Below, piece after piece: positions 25,421-35,650 of a stretch of 64,000 nucleotides of DNA (positions are counted from its first letter, which is position 1; each line of letters starts with the position of its first letter). Origin of the DNA: Proteus alimentorum (GTDB lineage: Bacteria; Pseudomonadota; Gammaproteobacteria; Enterobacterales; Enterobacteriaceae). The notes beneath the pieces were generated by a model. The model made no database searches and was not told the DNA's origin. It saw only the letters and a program-made list of their open reading frames with translations. A program made the translations under genes and the position numbers. The stretch covers positions 199,908-263,907 of the forward strand of contig NZ_NBVR01000039.1 in the NCBI RefSeq assembly GCF_002607735.1. Reading direction: 5' to 3'.

Positions 25421-25783
25421 ATGAAAGAAATCGAAAAAGCAAAAATCAAACTCCTTAGCGACCGTTTAGACCTTATTCGTCACAAGATGGCAAATATCTC
25501 GCTGGCGGACGAAGCGGAAAAATACGCCGAGTTTGAGAAAGAAAAAGTAGAACTGGAAACTGAAATCGTTCGTCTGAAAGCCTTACGTAACAATAAGCTC
25601 AGTAAAGAAGCACAAAAATTAGAGAATATGCCCTTCAAACGCCTCATCACTAAGAAAGAACAAGCGGATATTGGCAAACTGAAGAAAGCGGTACGAGGCT
25701 TGATAATTGTCCATCCAATGACCGCATTAGGCCGCGAAATGGAACTAGAAGGTATGACCGGTTTTTCTAAGACAGATTTCTAG
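25421..25783 (+). CDS. yibL: YibL family ribosome-associated protein (DUF2810)
   Basis: 120 residues and the same length as E. coli YibL. The N-terminal half is a coiled coil ('[20 protein letters not shown]'); the C-terminal half has the family block '[20 protein letters not shown]' followed by '[21 protein letters not shown]'. YibL copurifies with ribosomal subunits in E. coli; its function is not defined. It is followed by a strong terminator. Confidence 0.9.
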   Translation: MKEIEKAKIKLLSDRLDLIRHKMANISLADEAEKYAEFEKEKVELETEIVRLKALRNNKLSKEAQKLENMPFKRLITKKEQADIGKLKKAVRGLIIVHPMTALGREMELEGMTGFSKTDF

Positions 25784-25879
25784 TTAAAAAATTAACCCCA
25801 TTCAAGCCTGTAATTCTCGACGAATACTGAAAGATTATGTGGCGTGTATTACAACTAAGCCGATTGATTACTTTCCAAT

Positions 25880-25912
25880 AGAACCATCCGAAAATTTCGG
25901 ATGGTTCTGTTT
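25880..25912 (+). terminator. Terminator of yibL
   Basis: A 29-nt near-perfect palindrome with 14-base arms, AGAACCATCCGAAA (25880-25893) and TTTCGGATGGTTCT (25895-25908), followed by GTTTT. It lies about 100 bp beyond the yibL stop. Confidence 0.8.
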
Positions 25913-26117
25913 TAAGCAAGTTTCCCTACAGAGAAAACATCTAATTTGATGCTCATTAATTGTATGGGTATCTTTATCATATCATTCAAAAATTTCAGCC
26001 TGTGTATTCAAAAAAATAAAGGTGCCTGTAAATAGATAATAAACTTATTATTTTACCAAAAATCAATACGATAAAGAGATAACAAGAGGTTTTATTGGGA
26101 AGTGATGAAATAAGAAG

Positions 26118-26212
26118 TGGCGGAAGATCACAGGAGTCGAACCTGCCAAGGACCGCTGGCGGCCCCATCTGGATTTGAAGTCCAGCCGCCCCACCGGGGA
26201 CGATGATCTTCC
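26118..26212 (-). tRNA. selC: tRNA-Sec (anticodon TCA)
   Basis: On the minus strand the sequence begins GGAAGATCATCG and ends GATCTTCCGCCA, giving the long 8-bp acceptor stem of tRNA-Sec with an encoded CCA end. It has the long variable arm (GGGGCCGCCAGCGGTCCTT) and a TCA anticodon (26176-26178) in 'GGACTTCAAATCC'. The T arm is 'GGTTCGACTCC'. 95 nt, the same as E. coli selC with only a few changes. This shows that the cell keeps selenocysteine decoding. No island or integrase is inserted at its 3' end in this window. Confidence 0.97.
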
Positions 26213-26453
26213 ATTTTTAAATGGGTCAAAAGGAAATAATGGGATGATTATACGCTGAATTATTTTTAATCCCAAGTGCATCAAATCAATAAAAGTTCTT
26301 TCAAATAAAATAATCCCGTTTTTGAGTAAAACCTCGGATAATTACCGCGATACTATTGAACTTATACAGTTTCATCCTCATCTTACTATCTATAACGAAT
26401 AAACTCAGTGGTGTGTTTTACGTCACTGCAAACCAAAATACAGGATGTTTTTT

Positions 26454-28496
26454 ATGTCAAATCCATTACTTAGCACAACGGGATTGCCTGCATTTTCCCT
26501 TATCAAACCAGAACATGTTGTCCCTGCGCTAAAAGAAGTTTTAACCACATATCGCCAAACCGTCGAAAAATTACTGGCGGATAATACTCAATTTAACTGG
26601 GATAACCTTTGCCAACCATTAGCAGAGGCAGGTGATAAACTTTCTCGTGTTTGGTCCCCCGTTAGCCATTTAAATTCAGTTAAAAACAGTGCTGAACTGC
26701 GTGAAGCATATGAACAAAGTTTACCGTTGCTATCTGAATTCAGTACATGGATGGGACAGCACGAAGGCTTATATCAAGCTTATAAATCAATAAAAGAAAG
26801 TGCTGATTTTAATGCCTTAACTCAACCACAGAAAAAAGCGATTGAAAACGCATTACGTGACTTTGAATTATCCGGTATCGGTTTACCAAAAGAGAAACAG
26901 CAGCGTTTTGGTGAAATCAGTGCGCGTATGTCTGAGTTAGGTGCTAAATACGGTAATAATGTATTAGATGCCACAATGGGTTGGTCTAAATTAATTACTG
27001 ATGTAAAAGATTTATCCGGTATGCCTCAAAGTGCTATTGATGCCGCAAAAGCGATTGCACAAGCGAAAGAGCAAGACGGCTATCTGTTAACACTTGATAT
27101 GCCAAGCTATCTCCCTGTTATGACTTACGCAGATAATCGTGAACTGCGAAAAGAGATGAGCATCGCTTATAGTACGCGTGCCTCTGATCAAGGCCCAAAT
27201 GCAAATCAGTGGGATAATAGCGAAATTATTGCCGAGATCCTCGCATTACGTCACGAACTCGCTCAATTGCTTGGTTTTAAAAATTACGCTGAAAAATCAC
27301 TTGCCACTAAAATGGCAGAATCTCCCGAGCAAGTCCTTAGCTTTTTAACTGACTTAGCACAACGCGCTCACCCACAAGGTAAAGAAGAGTTGGCGGAGTT
27401 AACTCAATTTGCCAAAGAACACTATGGTGTTGATAAATTAGAATCATGGGATCTGGCTTACTACAGCGAAAAGCAGAAACAACACCTTTTCTCAATCGAT
27501 GATGAACAACTACGTCCTTACTTCCCTGAACAACGCGCTTTAAGTGGCTTATTTGAAGTCGTTCATCGTATCTATGGTTTAACAGCCAAAGAACGTAATG
27601 ACATCGACACTTGGCATGATGATGTCCGTTTCTTTGAGCTTTATGATGAAAGCAATACTTTACGTGGTAGCTTCTATCTTGATTTATATGCACGTGAACA
27701 CAAACGTGGTGGCGCTTGGATGGATGACTGCATGGGAAGAATGCGCCATGCTGATGGCTCACTACAAAACCCTGTTGCTTACCTCACTTGTAACTTCAAT
27801 AAACCTGTAGGCGATAAACCTGCGCTATTTACTCATAATGAAGTCACCACGCTGTTCCATGAATTTGGTCATGGTTTGCATCATATGTTGACGCAAATTG
27901 ATACTGCCGATGTTGCAGGCATTAATGGTGTACCATGGGATGCCGTTGAATTACCAAGCCAATTTATGGAAAACTGGTGCTGGGAGCCTGAAGCGTTAGC
28001 CTTTATTTCTGGTCATTATGAAACTGGCGAGCCATTACCACAGGCAATGCTTGATAATATGCTCAAAGCAAAAAATTATCAGTCAGCGATGTTTGTATTA
28101 CGCCAATTGGAATTTGGTTTGTTTGATTTCCGTTTACATGCAGAGTATGACCCAGCAAAAGGCGCTTGTGTAATGGAAACCTTAACCCAAGTGAAAGAAC
28201 AAGTTTCTGTTGTTCCTTCAACGCCTTGGGCTCGCTTCCCCCATGCCTTTAGCCATATTTTTGCAGGTGGGTATGCAGCCGGTTATTACAGCTATTTATG
28301 GGCTGATGTCCTAGCAGCTGATGCATTCTCTCGCTTCTCTGAAGAAGGCATTTTTAACCGTGAAACGGGTCAATCATTCCTTGATAATATTTTAACTCGT
28401 GGTGGTTCAGAAGAGCCAATGGAGCTGTTCAAACGCTTCCGTGGTCGTGAGCCGAAACTTGATGCTATGCTCAAAGGCTACGGCATTAAAGGATGA
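26454..28496 (+). CDS. prlC: Oligopeptidase A
   Basis: A cytoplasmic M3 zinc metallopeptidase that degrades oligopeptides and cleaved signal peptides. 680 residues, full length. The HExxH zinc site is 'LFHEFGHGLHHML' (about residues 461-473), with the third ligand Glu in the following 'VELPSQFMENW' helix. Start: the frame opens at 26445, but the ATG there overlaps the AGGA ribosome binding site, and MSNPLLSTTGLP at 26454 aligns with E. coli PrlC. rsmJ follows after 3 nt. Confidence 0.95.
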   Translation: MSNPLLSTTGLPAFSLIKPEHVVPALKEVLTTYRQTVEKLLADNTQFNWDNLCQPLAEAGDKLSRVWSPVSHLNSVKNSAELREAYEQSLPLLSEFSTWMGQHEGLYQAYKSIKESADFNALTQPQKKAIENALRDFELSGIGLPKEKQQRFGEISARMSELGAKYGNNVLDATMGWSKLITDVKDLSGMPQSAIDAAKAIAQAKEQDGYLLTLDMPSYLPVMTYADNRELRKEMSIAYSTRASDQGPNANQWDNSEIIAEILALRHELAQLLGFKNYAEKSLATKMAESPEQVLSFLTDLAQRAHPQGKEELAELTQFAKEHYGVDKLESWDLAYYSEKQKQHLFSIDDEQLRPYFPEQRALSGLFEVVHRIYGLTAKERNDIDTWHDDVRFFELYDESNTLRGSFYLDLYAREHKRGGAWMDDCMGRMRHADGSLQNPVAYLTCNFNKPVGDKPALFTHNEVTTLFHEFGHGLHHMLTQIDTADVAGINGVPWDAVELPSQFMENWCWEPEALAFISGHYETGEPLPQAMLDNMLKAKNYQSAMFVLRQLEFGLFDFRLHAEYDPAKGACVMETLTQVKEQVSVVPSTPWARFPHAFSHIFAGGYAAGYYSYLWADVLAADAFSRFSEEGIFNRETGQSFLDNILTRGGSEEPMELFKRFRGREPKLDAMLKGYGIKG

Positions 28497-28499
28497 TAT

Positions 28500-29246
28500 G
28501 TGAATATCTGCTTACTTTGTGAAGAAGGCGCTGATAACAGCGCCTTATCTGATTTAGCGCAACGTTGGGGATTAGTTCACGACGAAACGCAAACCATGGC
28601 TTTAGTCTTAACGCCTACCCACCTTGAATTACGCAAACAAGATGAACCTAAATTAGGTGGTATCTATGTGGATTTCGTTGAAGGCACAATGGCACATCGT
28701 CGTAAATTTGGTGGCGGTCGAGGTGAGGCGGTAGCAAAGGCTGTTGGGATCAAAAAAGATTATTTACCGGATGTTGTTGATGCAACAGCAGGGCTTGGTC
28801 GAGATGCATTTGTCTTGGCGTCTATTGGTTGCAAAGTCAGAATGGTAGAGCGTCACCCAGTCGTTGCTGCATTACTTGAAGATGGTCTAAAGCGTGCTTA
28901 TCTTGATGCTGACATCGGTGAATGGATGCGAGAGAGAATGACGTTAATTCATGCCTCCTCTGCCCAAGCACTCACTGAGATCACACCGCCTCCTGATGTT
29001 GTCTATCTTGATCCAATGTATCCACATAAGGCGAAAAGCGCATTAGTGAAAAAAGAGATGCGAGTGTTTCAATCTTTAGTTGGTGCCGATGAAGATGCAG
29101 ATGCACTGCTAGAACCCGCAATCACTTTGGCAAAAAAACGTGTTGTGGTAAAACGCCCTGATTATGCAGAACCATTAAATAATCAGCCCGCACACGCCAA
29201 TGTAACGACAAAAAATCACCGTTTTGATATTTATCCTTGTGTGTAA
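28500..29246 (+). CDS. rsmJ: 16S rRNA (guanine-1516-N2)-methyltransferase RsmJ
   Basis: Methylates G1516 of 16S rRNA using S-adenosylmethionine. 248 residues, with '[20 protein letters not shown]' as the SAM-binding motif and '[11 protein letters not shown]' as the catalytic DPPY-like motif. The GTG start at 28500 is 3 nt after the prlC stop; an ATG at 28498 would hit TGA at once, so GTG is required. The gene pair prlC-rsmJ is conserved in E. coli. Formerly yhiQ. Confidence 0.94.
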   Translation: MNICLLCEEGADNSALSDLAQRWGLVHDETQTMALVLTPTHLELRKQDEPKLGGIYVDFVEGTMAHRRKFGGGRGEAVAKAVGIKKDYLPDVVDATAGLGRDAFVLASIGCKVRMVERHPVVAALLEDGLKRAYLDADIGEWMRERMTLIHASSAQALTEITPPPDVVYLDPMYPHKAKSALVKKEMRVFQSLVGADEDADALLEPAITLAKKRVVVKRPDYAEPLNNQPAHANVTTKNHRFDIYPCV

Positions 29247-29321
29247 CCACTTACATGCAAGTAAAGCTGAGTTTTTCTGGAATCTGACGGGTGTTTAACA
29301 CCCGTTCAGAATAGATAAAAT

Positions 29322-30662
29322 TTACAGTACACCTTGTGCCAACATTGCATCAGCGACTTTAACAAAGCCTGCAATGTTCGCGCCTTGAATATAGTTAGTT
29401 TGCTTACCTTCACCGCCATAATTCACACAAGCATGGTGAATATCTAACATGATGTGATGTAAGCGAGCATCCACTTTCTCTGCTTTCCAACTTAAACGTG
29501 CTGCATTCTGTGCCATCTCCAAACCCGAGGTTGCAACACCACCAGCATTAGCTGCTTTACCTGGTGCAAAAAGGACACCGGCTTCGATAAAGGCATCTGT
29601 TGCTGCAATGGTTGTTGGCATATTTGCACCTTCAGCAACGGCTCTCACACCATTTTTGATAAGTACTTTAGCTGCGTCTAAATCTAACTCATTTTGTGTT
29701 GCACAAGGCAAAGCAATATCAACAGGAACCGCCCAAGGTTGTTGCCCTTCAAGATACGTTAAGCCAAATTCTTTTGCGTACTCTTCAACACGACCGTAAT
29801 TATTTTTAATTTCAGTGAGTCGAGCGAGTTTTTCAGTGGTAAACCCAGCTTCATCAACCACCGTACCACCTGAATCTGATGCCGTTATTACTTTAGCGCC
29901 TAACTCTAAACATTTTTCGATAGTGAACTGTGCAACATTCCCTGCGCCAGAAACCGCCACACGCATTCCCTCAAGAGACATACCATGACGTTTAAGCATC
30001 GCATTAGTAAAGTAAACTAAACCGTACCCAGTGGCTTCTGGGCGGATTAAACTGCCACCAAATGAAAGACCTTTACCTGTAAATACACATTCATTGCTAT
30101 TAGACAGCTTTTTCATCATGCCTGCCATAAAGCCCACTTCTCGTGCACCCACACCAATATCACCCGCTGGAACATCCGTATTGGCGCCTAAATGGCGATA
30201 AAGTTCAGTCATCAGTGCCTGACAAAAACGCATCACTTCCCCATGACTTTTGCCTTTAGGATTAAAATCAGAACCACCTTTGGCTCCGCCCATTGGCAAT
30301 GTCGTTAATGCATTTTTAAATGTTTGCTCAAAACCTAAGAATTTTAGGATCGAAAGATTGACTGATGGATGAAAACGCATACCACCTTTGTAAGGTCCAA
30401 TGGCTGAGTTAAATTGGATACGCCAAGCGCGGTTAACTTGCACTTGCCCTTTATCATCTAACCAACAGACGCGAAACTGAATAATACGTTCAGGCTCAAC
30501 TAAGCGCTCAAGTAATGATTGTTCACGATATTGTGGGTTTTTCTCTAAAAAAGGCCACAAAGTGGTAAAAACTTCACGAACTGCCTGATGATACTCAGGC
30601 TGATGAGCGTTATATTTTTCTACCTCTTCTAAAAACGAAGATAATGAGCCAGATATATTCAT
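29322..30662 (-). CDS. gdhA: NADP-specific glutamate dehydrogenase
   Basis: Reductive amination of 2-oxoglutarate to glutamate in ammonia-rich conditions. 446 residues, the usual length of the hexameric bacterial enzyme. It has the substrate-binding 'GPYKGGMRFHPSVN', the catalytic Lys in 'LPMGGAKGGSDFNPKGKS' and the nucleotide-binding 'VSGAGNVAQF'. It sits between rsmJ and uspA, where E. coli has dtpB. Convergent with rsmJ; an imperfect GACGGGTG hairpin lies between them. Confidence 0.96.
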   Translation of the reverse strand: MNISGSLSSFLEEVEKYNAHQPEYHQAVREVFTTLWPFLEKNPQYREQSLLERLVEPERIIQFRVCWLDDKGQVQVNRAWRIQFNSAIGPYKGGMRFHPSVNLSILKFLGFEQTFKNALTTLPMGGAKGGSDFNPKGKSHGEVMRFCQALMTELYRHLGANTDVPAGDIGVGAREVGFMAGMMKKLSNSNECVFTGKGLSFGGSLIRPEATGYGLVYFTNAMLKRHGMSLEGMRVAVSGAGNVAQFTIEKCLELGAKVITASDSGGTVVDEAGFTTEKLARLTEIKNNYGRVEEYAKEFGLTYLEGQQPWAVPVDIALPCATQNELDLDAAKVLIKNGVRAVAEGANMPTTIAATDAFIEAGVLFAPGKAANAGGVATSGLEMAQNAARLSWKAEKVDARLHHIMLDIHHACVNYGGEGKQTNYIQGANIAGFVKVADAMLAQGVL

Positions 30663-30863
30663 TCAGCTATTCCTTTTTGGTGTAATGTGATGTTGGCATA
30701 ACCTCATTTATTCGGAATATTTTTGGGTTTTGTGAGGTTGATGTTGTTTTGCTTCTTGAATATATCATTAAAATACATTCACACTTCAAGACATTTTTTT
30801 CACAATTAGACAAAAAAAAAAGGTTGACTCAGTTTAACATCAGGAAAAATAGGAATTTTAGGC

Positions 30864-30896
30864 AAAAAAATACCTGCATAAGCAGGCATTTTTTTT
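30864..30896 (-). terminator. Terminator of uspA
   Basis: Hairpin TACCTGC/GCAGGCA (around 30871-30888) flanked by long A and T runs on both sides. It lies 22-54 bp beyond the uspA stop on the minus strand. The remaining gap to gdhA holds no gene. Confidence 0.8.
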
Positions 30897-30917
30897 GCTT
30901 AAACAAGCAAGCGATTA

Positions 30918-31349
30918 TTATTCATCATCTTTCAGAGGAACAATTAGCATATCAACATGCACAGTATTAATGAGTTGGCGTGCTGATGACATCAATTTGC
31001 TCCAGAAGTCTTGGTGATGACCACAAACGACTAAATCCATATCGTATTTCTTAATCGCATCAACCAGAACTTGACCTAGATCGCCACTACCACTCAAGGT
31101 TTCTTGAATTTCATAACCCGATTTATCAGAGAGATCTTTTAACGCGTTACGGGTTTCATCAGTAATACGTTGTTGCATATCACCGAGGTTGACATCAATT
31201 AGACCGGTATAAAGATCAGAGTAGTTAACATCAACGTGAATTAAGGAAACTTTGGCATTATAGGGTTTTGCCATAGATACAGCTTTCTGTACTAAGACGT
31301 TACTCTCAGGGGATAAATCAACTGCCACTAGAATATGCTTATAAGCCAT
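30918..31349 (-). CDS. uspA: Universal stress protein A
   Basis: 143-residue cytoplasmic dimeric stress protein made in stationary phase and on nutrient limitation. '[21 protein letters not shown]' (in its usual place at residues 3-23) and '[22 protein letters not shown]' (about 110-130) match UspA proper, which lacks the ATP-binding G-2x-G-9x-G loop of other Usp proteins. Divergent from uspB across about 400 bp, as in E. coli. Confidence 0.95.
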   Translation of the reverse strand: MAYKHILVAVDLSPESNVLVQKAVSMAKPYNAKVSLIHVDVNYSDLYTGLIDVNLGDMQQRITDETRNALKDLSDKSGYEIQETLSGSGDLGQVLVDAIKKYDMDLVVCGHHQDFWSKLMSSARQLINTVHVDMLIVPLKDDE

Positions 31350-31756
31350 CGTGAACTCCTTCCATAAGCTGATTAATCGGTTGGAAAGGCAGTTAAGCCT
31401 AAATCCTATGTATTAAATATAACGTTTTAAGATGAAAGTTAGATGTCGCCTTGATCACAACTTATGTCAAATTCATCAAGAAAACATCTATCGATAAATA
31501 ACAATATACACCATTTTAGATTAGCACGATGTTATTCACCGACAATATCATCATAATAATGAGAATTGAGTATAAAAAACAACAAAAACACCCTTTTAGA
31601 GTTATTTTTTATCTTTTTTTCTGAAAAAGGAAACAACTTGAAAAAGTCACTTTTGTTTATTGCTTAATTTCACCTAAACTTAAATTAGAGAAAAAAGTAA
31701 CCTTTCATGGGTAAAGGTTTTCTCATCTCAGAATCTATTATTCTAGGGAGGGGATT

Positions 31757-32089
31757 ATGTTTAATGTCATTGTTGTCTTTTGGGCGCTATGTATTCTTTG
31801 CCTGATTAATATGATGCGTTATTTTTCATCTATTCGGGTATTACTCACAATACTGCGCCAATCTGATCCTTTGCTCTACCAATCGGTGGATGGCAATGGA
31901 TTTTTTACTATGCATGGACAATTTTCAAAGCAGTTACGGCTTATCCGCTATATCAATCAACGTCAATATATCAATCATCATAATCCTGAGGTCATTATGC
32001 GTTGCGAGCGAATTTATCGGCAATTTTATCTTGTTAGCCGTTTTTGCATTTTGGCTGTCGCAAGTTTAATTGCGATGCTTTTCTGGTAG
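31757..32089 (+). CDS. uspB: Universal stress protein B
   Basis: 110-residue inner-membrane protein with a transmembrane helix at each end (about 4-20 and 90-108) and a basic cytoplasmic middle. '[18 protein letters not shown]' and '[10 protein letters not shown]' match E. coli UspB, a sigma-S-dependent ethanol-tolerance protein. An AGGGAGGGG ribosome binding site precedes the ATG. The 407-bp gap to uspA carries only promoter-type AT-rich DNA that I could resolve. Confidence 0.93.
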   Translation: MFNVIVVFWALCILCLINMMRYFSSIRVLLTILRQSDPLLYQSVDGNGFFTMHGQFSKQLRLIRYINQRQYINHHNPEVIMRCERIYRQFYLVSRFCILAVASLIAMLFW

Positions 32090-32103
32090 CGACAAAAACA
32101 AAA

Positions 32104-32128
32104 AAACGGTGACTAAAAGTCACCGTTT
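32104..32128. terminator. Bidirectional terminator between uspB and pitA
   Basis: Perfect 11-bp stem AAACGGTGACT/AGTCACCGTTT with an AAA loop, between two convergent genes. Confidence 0.82.
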
Positions 32129-32156
32129 ATAAATAAACTTGGCTAATTTACTGTTA

Positions 32157-33656
32157 TCAACTATTCACAATAAAAGTAAGTGATATCCAATAGAGTAAAC
32201 CTGATAAACCAATGCTAACGGGTAATGTTAAGATCCAAGCCAATGCAATGTTTTTCACTGTCTTCGTTTGAACACCACCACCATCAACAATCATCGTACC
32301 TGCAACTGCAGATGACAGAACTTGTGTTGTTGATACAGGCATACCCGTATAACTTGCTACACCGATGGAAACTGCGGCTGTTACCTGAGCAGAAACCCCT
32401 TGAGCGTAAGTCATACCTTTTTTACCAATTTTCTCACCAATGGTTACTGCAACGCGTTTCCAACCTACCATTGTCCCGATAGAGAGCGCTAATGCCACTG
32501 CGATAATGATCCAAATCGGAGCATATTCCACCGTGTTTAGCAGGTCACGACTCAATGTTTTTAAGAACCGTGCATCTTGGGCGCTAGTTTCTGGTAATTT
32601 AGCCACTTCTGTTGCGGTATCAGCGATACACATAAGTAATCGACGCATTTGAGCACGCTGGTCTGCAGTTAGCTCGTCATAAGAGCCAATATTTGCAAGC
32701 ATCTGTTCTGTTTGATTCAGAACAATTGGCGTTCTTGCGCTATTACAATGGAAATCTGTATCACTAGCATCAGCTTGTGCTGGTACTACTGGTGTATTAT
32801 CAATAGCATGCTGTAGCGCTGGCTGATGTTTCTCATAATATTGTTGTAAGTGTACAACGGCATCATGAGTTTTGGTGATATCGTATCCGCTCGCACTCAT
32901 ATTGACGACAAAGCCCGCAGGCGCCACGCCAATTAATACCAACATGATAAGACCGATACCTTTCTGCCCATCATTTGCACCATGAGAGAAACTCACCCCA
33001 ACGGCTGATAAAATCAGTGCAGTACGGGTCCAAAATGGCGGCTTACGCTTACCATCTTGCTTCTCACGTTCAGCCGGTGTCAGGTGAATACGGCGACGTT
33101 TTTTCGTACCACTCCAGTAACGGCGCAGTAAGAAAATCATCGCGCCCGCAATAACCAAGCCGATAATTGGTGAAAGAATGAGTGATAGGAAGATACTGAT
33201 CATTTTTGGTATGTTTAATGCGTCAACGATAGACGAATCTGTCACGATAGCATTTGTTAAACCAATACCAATGATAGCACCTATCAGCGTATGTGAACTT
33301 GATGCTGGAATACCGAAATACCATGTACCTAAGTTCCAGATAATGGCGGCTAACAGCAACGAGAAGACCATGGCAAGGCCATGAGCTGAGCTCACATTCA
33401 GCAGAAGATCTGTCGGTAACAAGTGAACGATAGCATAAGCTACGCTCAATCCACCGAGCAAAACTCCAAGGAAATTAAATACACCCGCCATCACGACCGC
33501 AAATTGCGCACGCATAGCACGAGTATAGATAACAGTTGCTACCGCATTTGCGGTATCATGGAAGCCGTTAATAGCTTCATAAAATAGCACAAATAGCAGT
33601 GCTAAAACCAACATCAACCCTGTATGAAATTCTAGGTCAGTAAACAAATGTAGCAT
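32157..33656 (-). CDS. pitA: Low-affinity inorganic phosphate/metal-phosphate transporter Pit
   Basis: A 499-residue inner-membrane permease that imports metal-phosphate complexes with protons. The duplicated Pit motif is present: '[20 protein letters not shown]' near the N-terminus and '[15 protein letters not shown]' near residue 230, with a soluble loop of about 130 residues between the halves. Start chosen at [13 protein letters not shown] (33656), which matches E. coli PitA; the frame is open upstream to 33707. The divergent gap to yhiN (about 310 bp) contains no gene. Confidence 0.93.
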   Translation of the reverse strand: MLHLFTDLEFHTGLMLVLALLFVLFYEAINGFHDTANAVATVIYTRAMRAQFAVVMAGVFNFLGVLLGGLSVAYAIVHLLPTDLLLNVSSAHGLAMVFSLLLAAIIWNLGTWYFGIPASSSHTLIGAIIGIGLTNAIVTDSSIVDALNIPKMISIFLSLILSPIIGLVIAGAMIFLLRRYWSGTKKRRRIHLTPAEREKQDGKRKPPFWTRTALILSAVGVSFSHGANDGQKGIGLIMLVLIGVAPAGFVVNMSASGYDITKTHDAVVHLQQYYEKHQPALQHAIDNTPVVPAQADASDTDFHCNSARTPIVLNQTEQMLANIGSYDELTADQRAQMRRLLMCIADTATEVAKLPETSAQDARFLKTLSRDLLNTVEYAPIWIIIAVALALSIGTMVGWKRVAVTIGEKIGKKGMTYAQGVSAQVTAAVSIGVASYTGMPVSTTQVLSSAVAGTMIVDGGGVQTKTVKNIALAWILTLPVSIGLSGLLYWISLTFIVNS

Positions 33657-33965
33657 AGACGTTAAGCCAGTTAGTTGGACATGAACGCGGCGCATTATCA
33701 GCGACAAATGCGAACGGTGGAAGCGAAATTTAACCTTTTTTTGATTTGATAACCAAGAAAATTAGAGCCTTTTTAAGATAATTCCTTATATATCATTCAA
33801 TTAATAAAAATAAAAAAAAAGTAAATTTCTGACAATTTTTTTCCTTGCTAATAAGAATTTAGGTGAAAAATGCAGATTTCTCCATATAATTTTACAAAAA
33901 CACTCTGATTTTACGCGAAAATCATTGATTAAGTAGTCAGAGAAAACCAAGAACGAGACATCATT

Positions 33966-35180
33966 GTGGGATCATACGATACAGTAATTATAGGTGCAGG
34001 TGCCGCGGGGCTTTTTTGTGCGTCTTTAGCAGGACAAGCAGGATTATCTGTTTTAGTCCTCGATAATGGCAAAAAAGCAGGTCGTAAAATTCTAATGTCA
34101 GGGGGGGGGCGTTGTAATTTCACTAATATGTATATCGAACCTTCGGCGTATTTATCAGAGAACCCTCATTTTTGTAAGTCAGCACTTGCTCGCTATACAC
34201 AATGGGATTTTATTGAATTAGTGCAAAAATATAACATCGCCTACCATGAAAAAACGTTAGGACAGTTATTTTGTGATGATTCAGCACAGCAAATTGTTGA
34301 TTTGTTACTCACTGAATGTCAAAAAGGGAAAGTAAGTGTTCGCTTACGTAGTGAAGTCACGCAAATCGAGAAAACAGATGTAGGCTTTACTATTTTTGTT
34401 GATGGGAAAGCGATCACAACACCTTCCGTGGTGATTGCCAGTGGTGGCCTTTCTATGCCCGGTTTAGGGGCTACTCCTTTTGGCTATAAAGTTGCAGAGC
34501 AATTTGGGCTTTCTGTTTTACCCACTCGCGCAGGATTAGTTCCTTTTACTTTACATAAACCCCAGCTTGAGCAATTCAGCCAACTATCCGGCGTAGCTGT
34601 ACCCGCTAGGGTGACGGCAAAAAATGGGACAAGTTTTAAAGAAAACATCCTTTTTACGCACCGTGGTCTTTCAGGCCCTGCTATTTTGCAAATCTCTAGT
34701 TATTGGCAATCAGGTGAGTATGTAAGTATTAACTTACTTCCGAGTATTAATCTTGAAAGCCTTCTGCAAGAAAAACGCCTAGAACATCCGAATCAATTAT
34801 TAAAAAATACGCTTTCTCGCTTATTACCAAAGCGTTTTATTGAAATAATGATAGAAAACAAACAGTTACCTGATATTTCTCTGACTCAACTTAGTAATGA
34901 ACGTATTACGCAAATTGCAACGTTACTACAAGAATGGCAAGTTCAGCCCAATGGTACTGAGGGATATCGCACCGCAGAAGTCACACTAGGCGGCGTAGAT
35001 ACTCGCGCCCTTTCCTCTAAAACAATGGAAGCCACAAAAGTAAAAGGACTCTATTTTATTGGAGAAGTGGTTGATGTGACGGGTTGGTTAGGTGGATATA
35101 ACTTTCAATGGGCATGGAGTTCAGCTTATGCCTGTGCGCAGAGCCTTATCTCAACACCAAAATCGACCTTTATTGAGTAA
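33966..35180 (+). CDS. yhiN: Flavoprotein YhiN (HI0933/BaiN-like FAD-dependent oxidoreductase)
   Basis: 404 residues with an N-terminal Rossmann FAD motif 'VIIGAGAAGLFCASLAGQAG' and the family signature 'GRKILMSGGGRCNFTN' (about residues 39-54). The C-terminus has the second FAD contact 'GLYFIGEVVDVTGWLGGYN'. Its physiological substrate is unknown. It starts with GTG at 33966, in agreement with the dinucleotide-binding motif being 5 residues in. The GGG motif is encoded by an unbroken run of nine G (34101-34109). Adjacent to pitA as in E. coli. Confidence 0.9.
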   Translation: MGSYDTVIIGAGAAGLFCASLAGQAGLSVLVLDNGKKAGRKILMSGGGRCNFTNMYIEPSAYLSENPHFCKSALARYTQWDFIELVQKYNIAYHEKTLGQLFCDDSAQQIVDLLLTECQKGKVSVRLRSEVTQIEKTDVGFTIFVDGKAITTPSVVIASGGLSMPGLGATPFGYKVAEQFGLSVLPTRAGLVPFTLHKPQLEQFSQLSGVAVPARVTAKNGTSFKENILFTHRGLSGPAILQISSYWQSGEYVSINLLPSINLESLLQEKRLEHPNQLLKNTLSRLLPKRFIEIMIENKQLPDISLTQLSNERITQIATLLQEWQVQPNGTEGYRTAEVTLGGVDTRALSSKTMEATKVKGLYFIGEVVDVTGWLGGYNFQWAWSSAYACAQSLISTPKSTFIE

Positions 35181-35263
35181 TAATAAATAAATTTGTAAAT
35201 ATGAAAGTTATAAATATCAGTTTTATAATTCGATAAACTTATAAGTTATACACAATAAAAACC

Positions 35264-35292
35264 AGCCATCATCAATCAGAGATGGCTTTTTC
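35264..35292 (+). terminator. Terminator of yhiN
   Basis: AGCCATC/GATGGCT stem (35264-35270 and 35281-35287) with a 10-nt loop followed by TTTTTC. Confidence 0.75.
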
Positions 35293-35483
35293 TTCTTATC
35301 TTTCTCAGTAGAAATTCAAAATGCTTTATACACCTTCCTTTTCTCTGGTTTTATGTCCACATTTCTCTTCTTTTTCCTATAAATACCCCCATAAAGAATA
35401 TTGTTAACTATTTGGTTATATTACTGTTTTAAAAAATGATTAAAATAAAACAACTCGTTAATCAGTAAGTTAAAACTTTTTTG

Positions 35484-35515
35484 GCGCTTTTTTCTAATTT
35501 GCTTAAAAAAAGCGC
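35484..35515. repeat. Inverted repeat upstream of the ryhB promoter
   Basis: GCGCTTTTTT/AAAAAAGCGC, perfect 10-bp arms with a 12-nt spacer, ending 10 bp before the Fur box. It has a T-run inside the stem, so it could be a terminator-like hairpin or an upstream regulatory site. From the yhiN terminator to here I see nothing else. Confidence 0.5.
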
Positions 35516-35524
35516 TTTACAAAT

Positions 35525-35543
35525 GATACTGAGAACCATTATC
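35525..35543 (+). promoter_or_regulatory. Fur box of ryhB
   Basis: GATACTGAGAACCATTATC agrees with the 19-bp Fur consensus GATAATGATAATCATTATC at 16 positions. It lies over the -35/-10 region, with TAATAA (35546-35551) as the likely -10, so Fur-Fe2+ would block transcription when iron is plentiful. Confidence 0.85.
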
Positions 35544-35556
35544 ATTAATAACACTT

Positions 35557-35650
35557 TCAGATGCACCACCTTCAGGGTCATATGAAAGAACGACATTGCT
35601 CACATTGCTTCCAGTGTTTTACTTTAGCCAGCCGGGTGCTGGCTTTTTCT
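35557..35650 (+). ncRNA. ryhB: RyhB small regulatory RNA
   Basis: Recognised from the core 'CGACATTGCTCACATTGC' followed by TTCCAG, the seed that pairs with sodB, sdh and other iron-protein mRNAs with Hfq in E. coli, and from the same terminator AGCCAGC-CGGGT-GCTGGCT plus T-run (35626-35648). The first 30 nt differ from E. coli. The 5' end is estimated from the -10 box to within about 4 nt. It lies next to yhhW, as in E. coli. It should be induced under iron starvation and lower iron-using proteins, likely including SdhCDAB. Confidence 0.93.

Noticed and set aside
29280..29310. Terminator between rsmJ and gdhA
   Set aside because: A GACGGGTG hairpin is visible but has no clear T-run on either strand, so I do not list it as a terminator.
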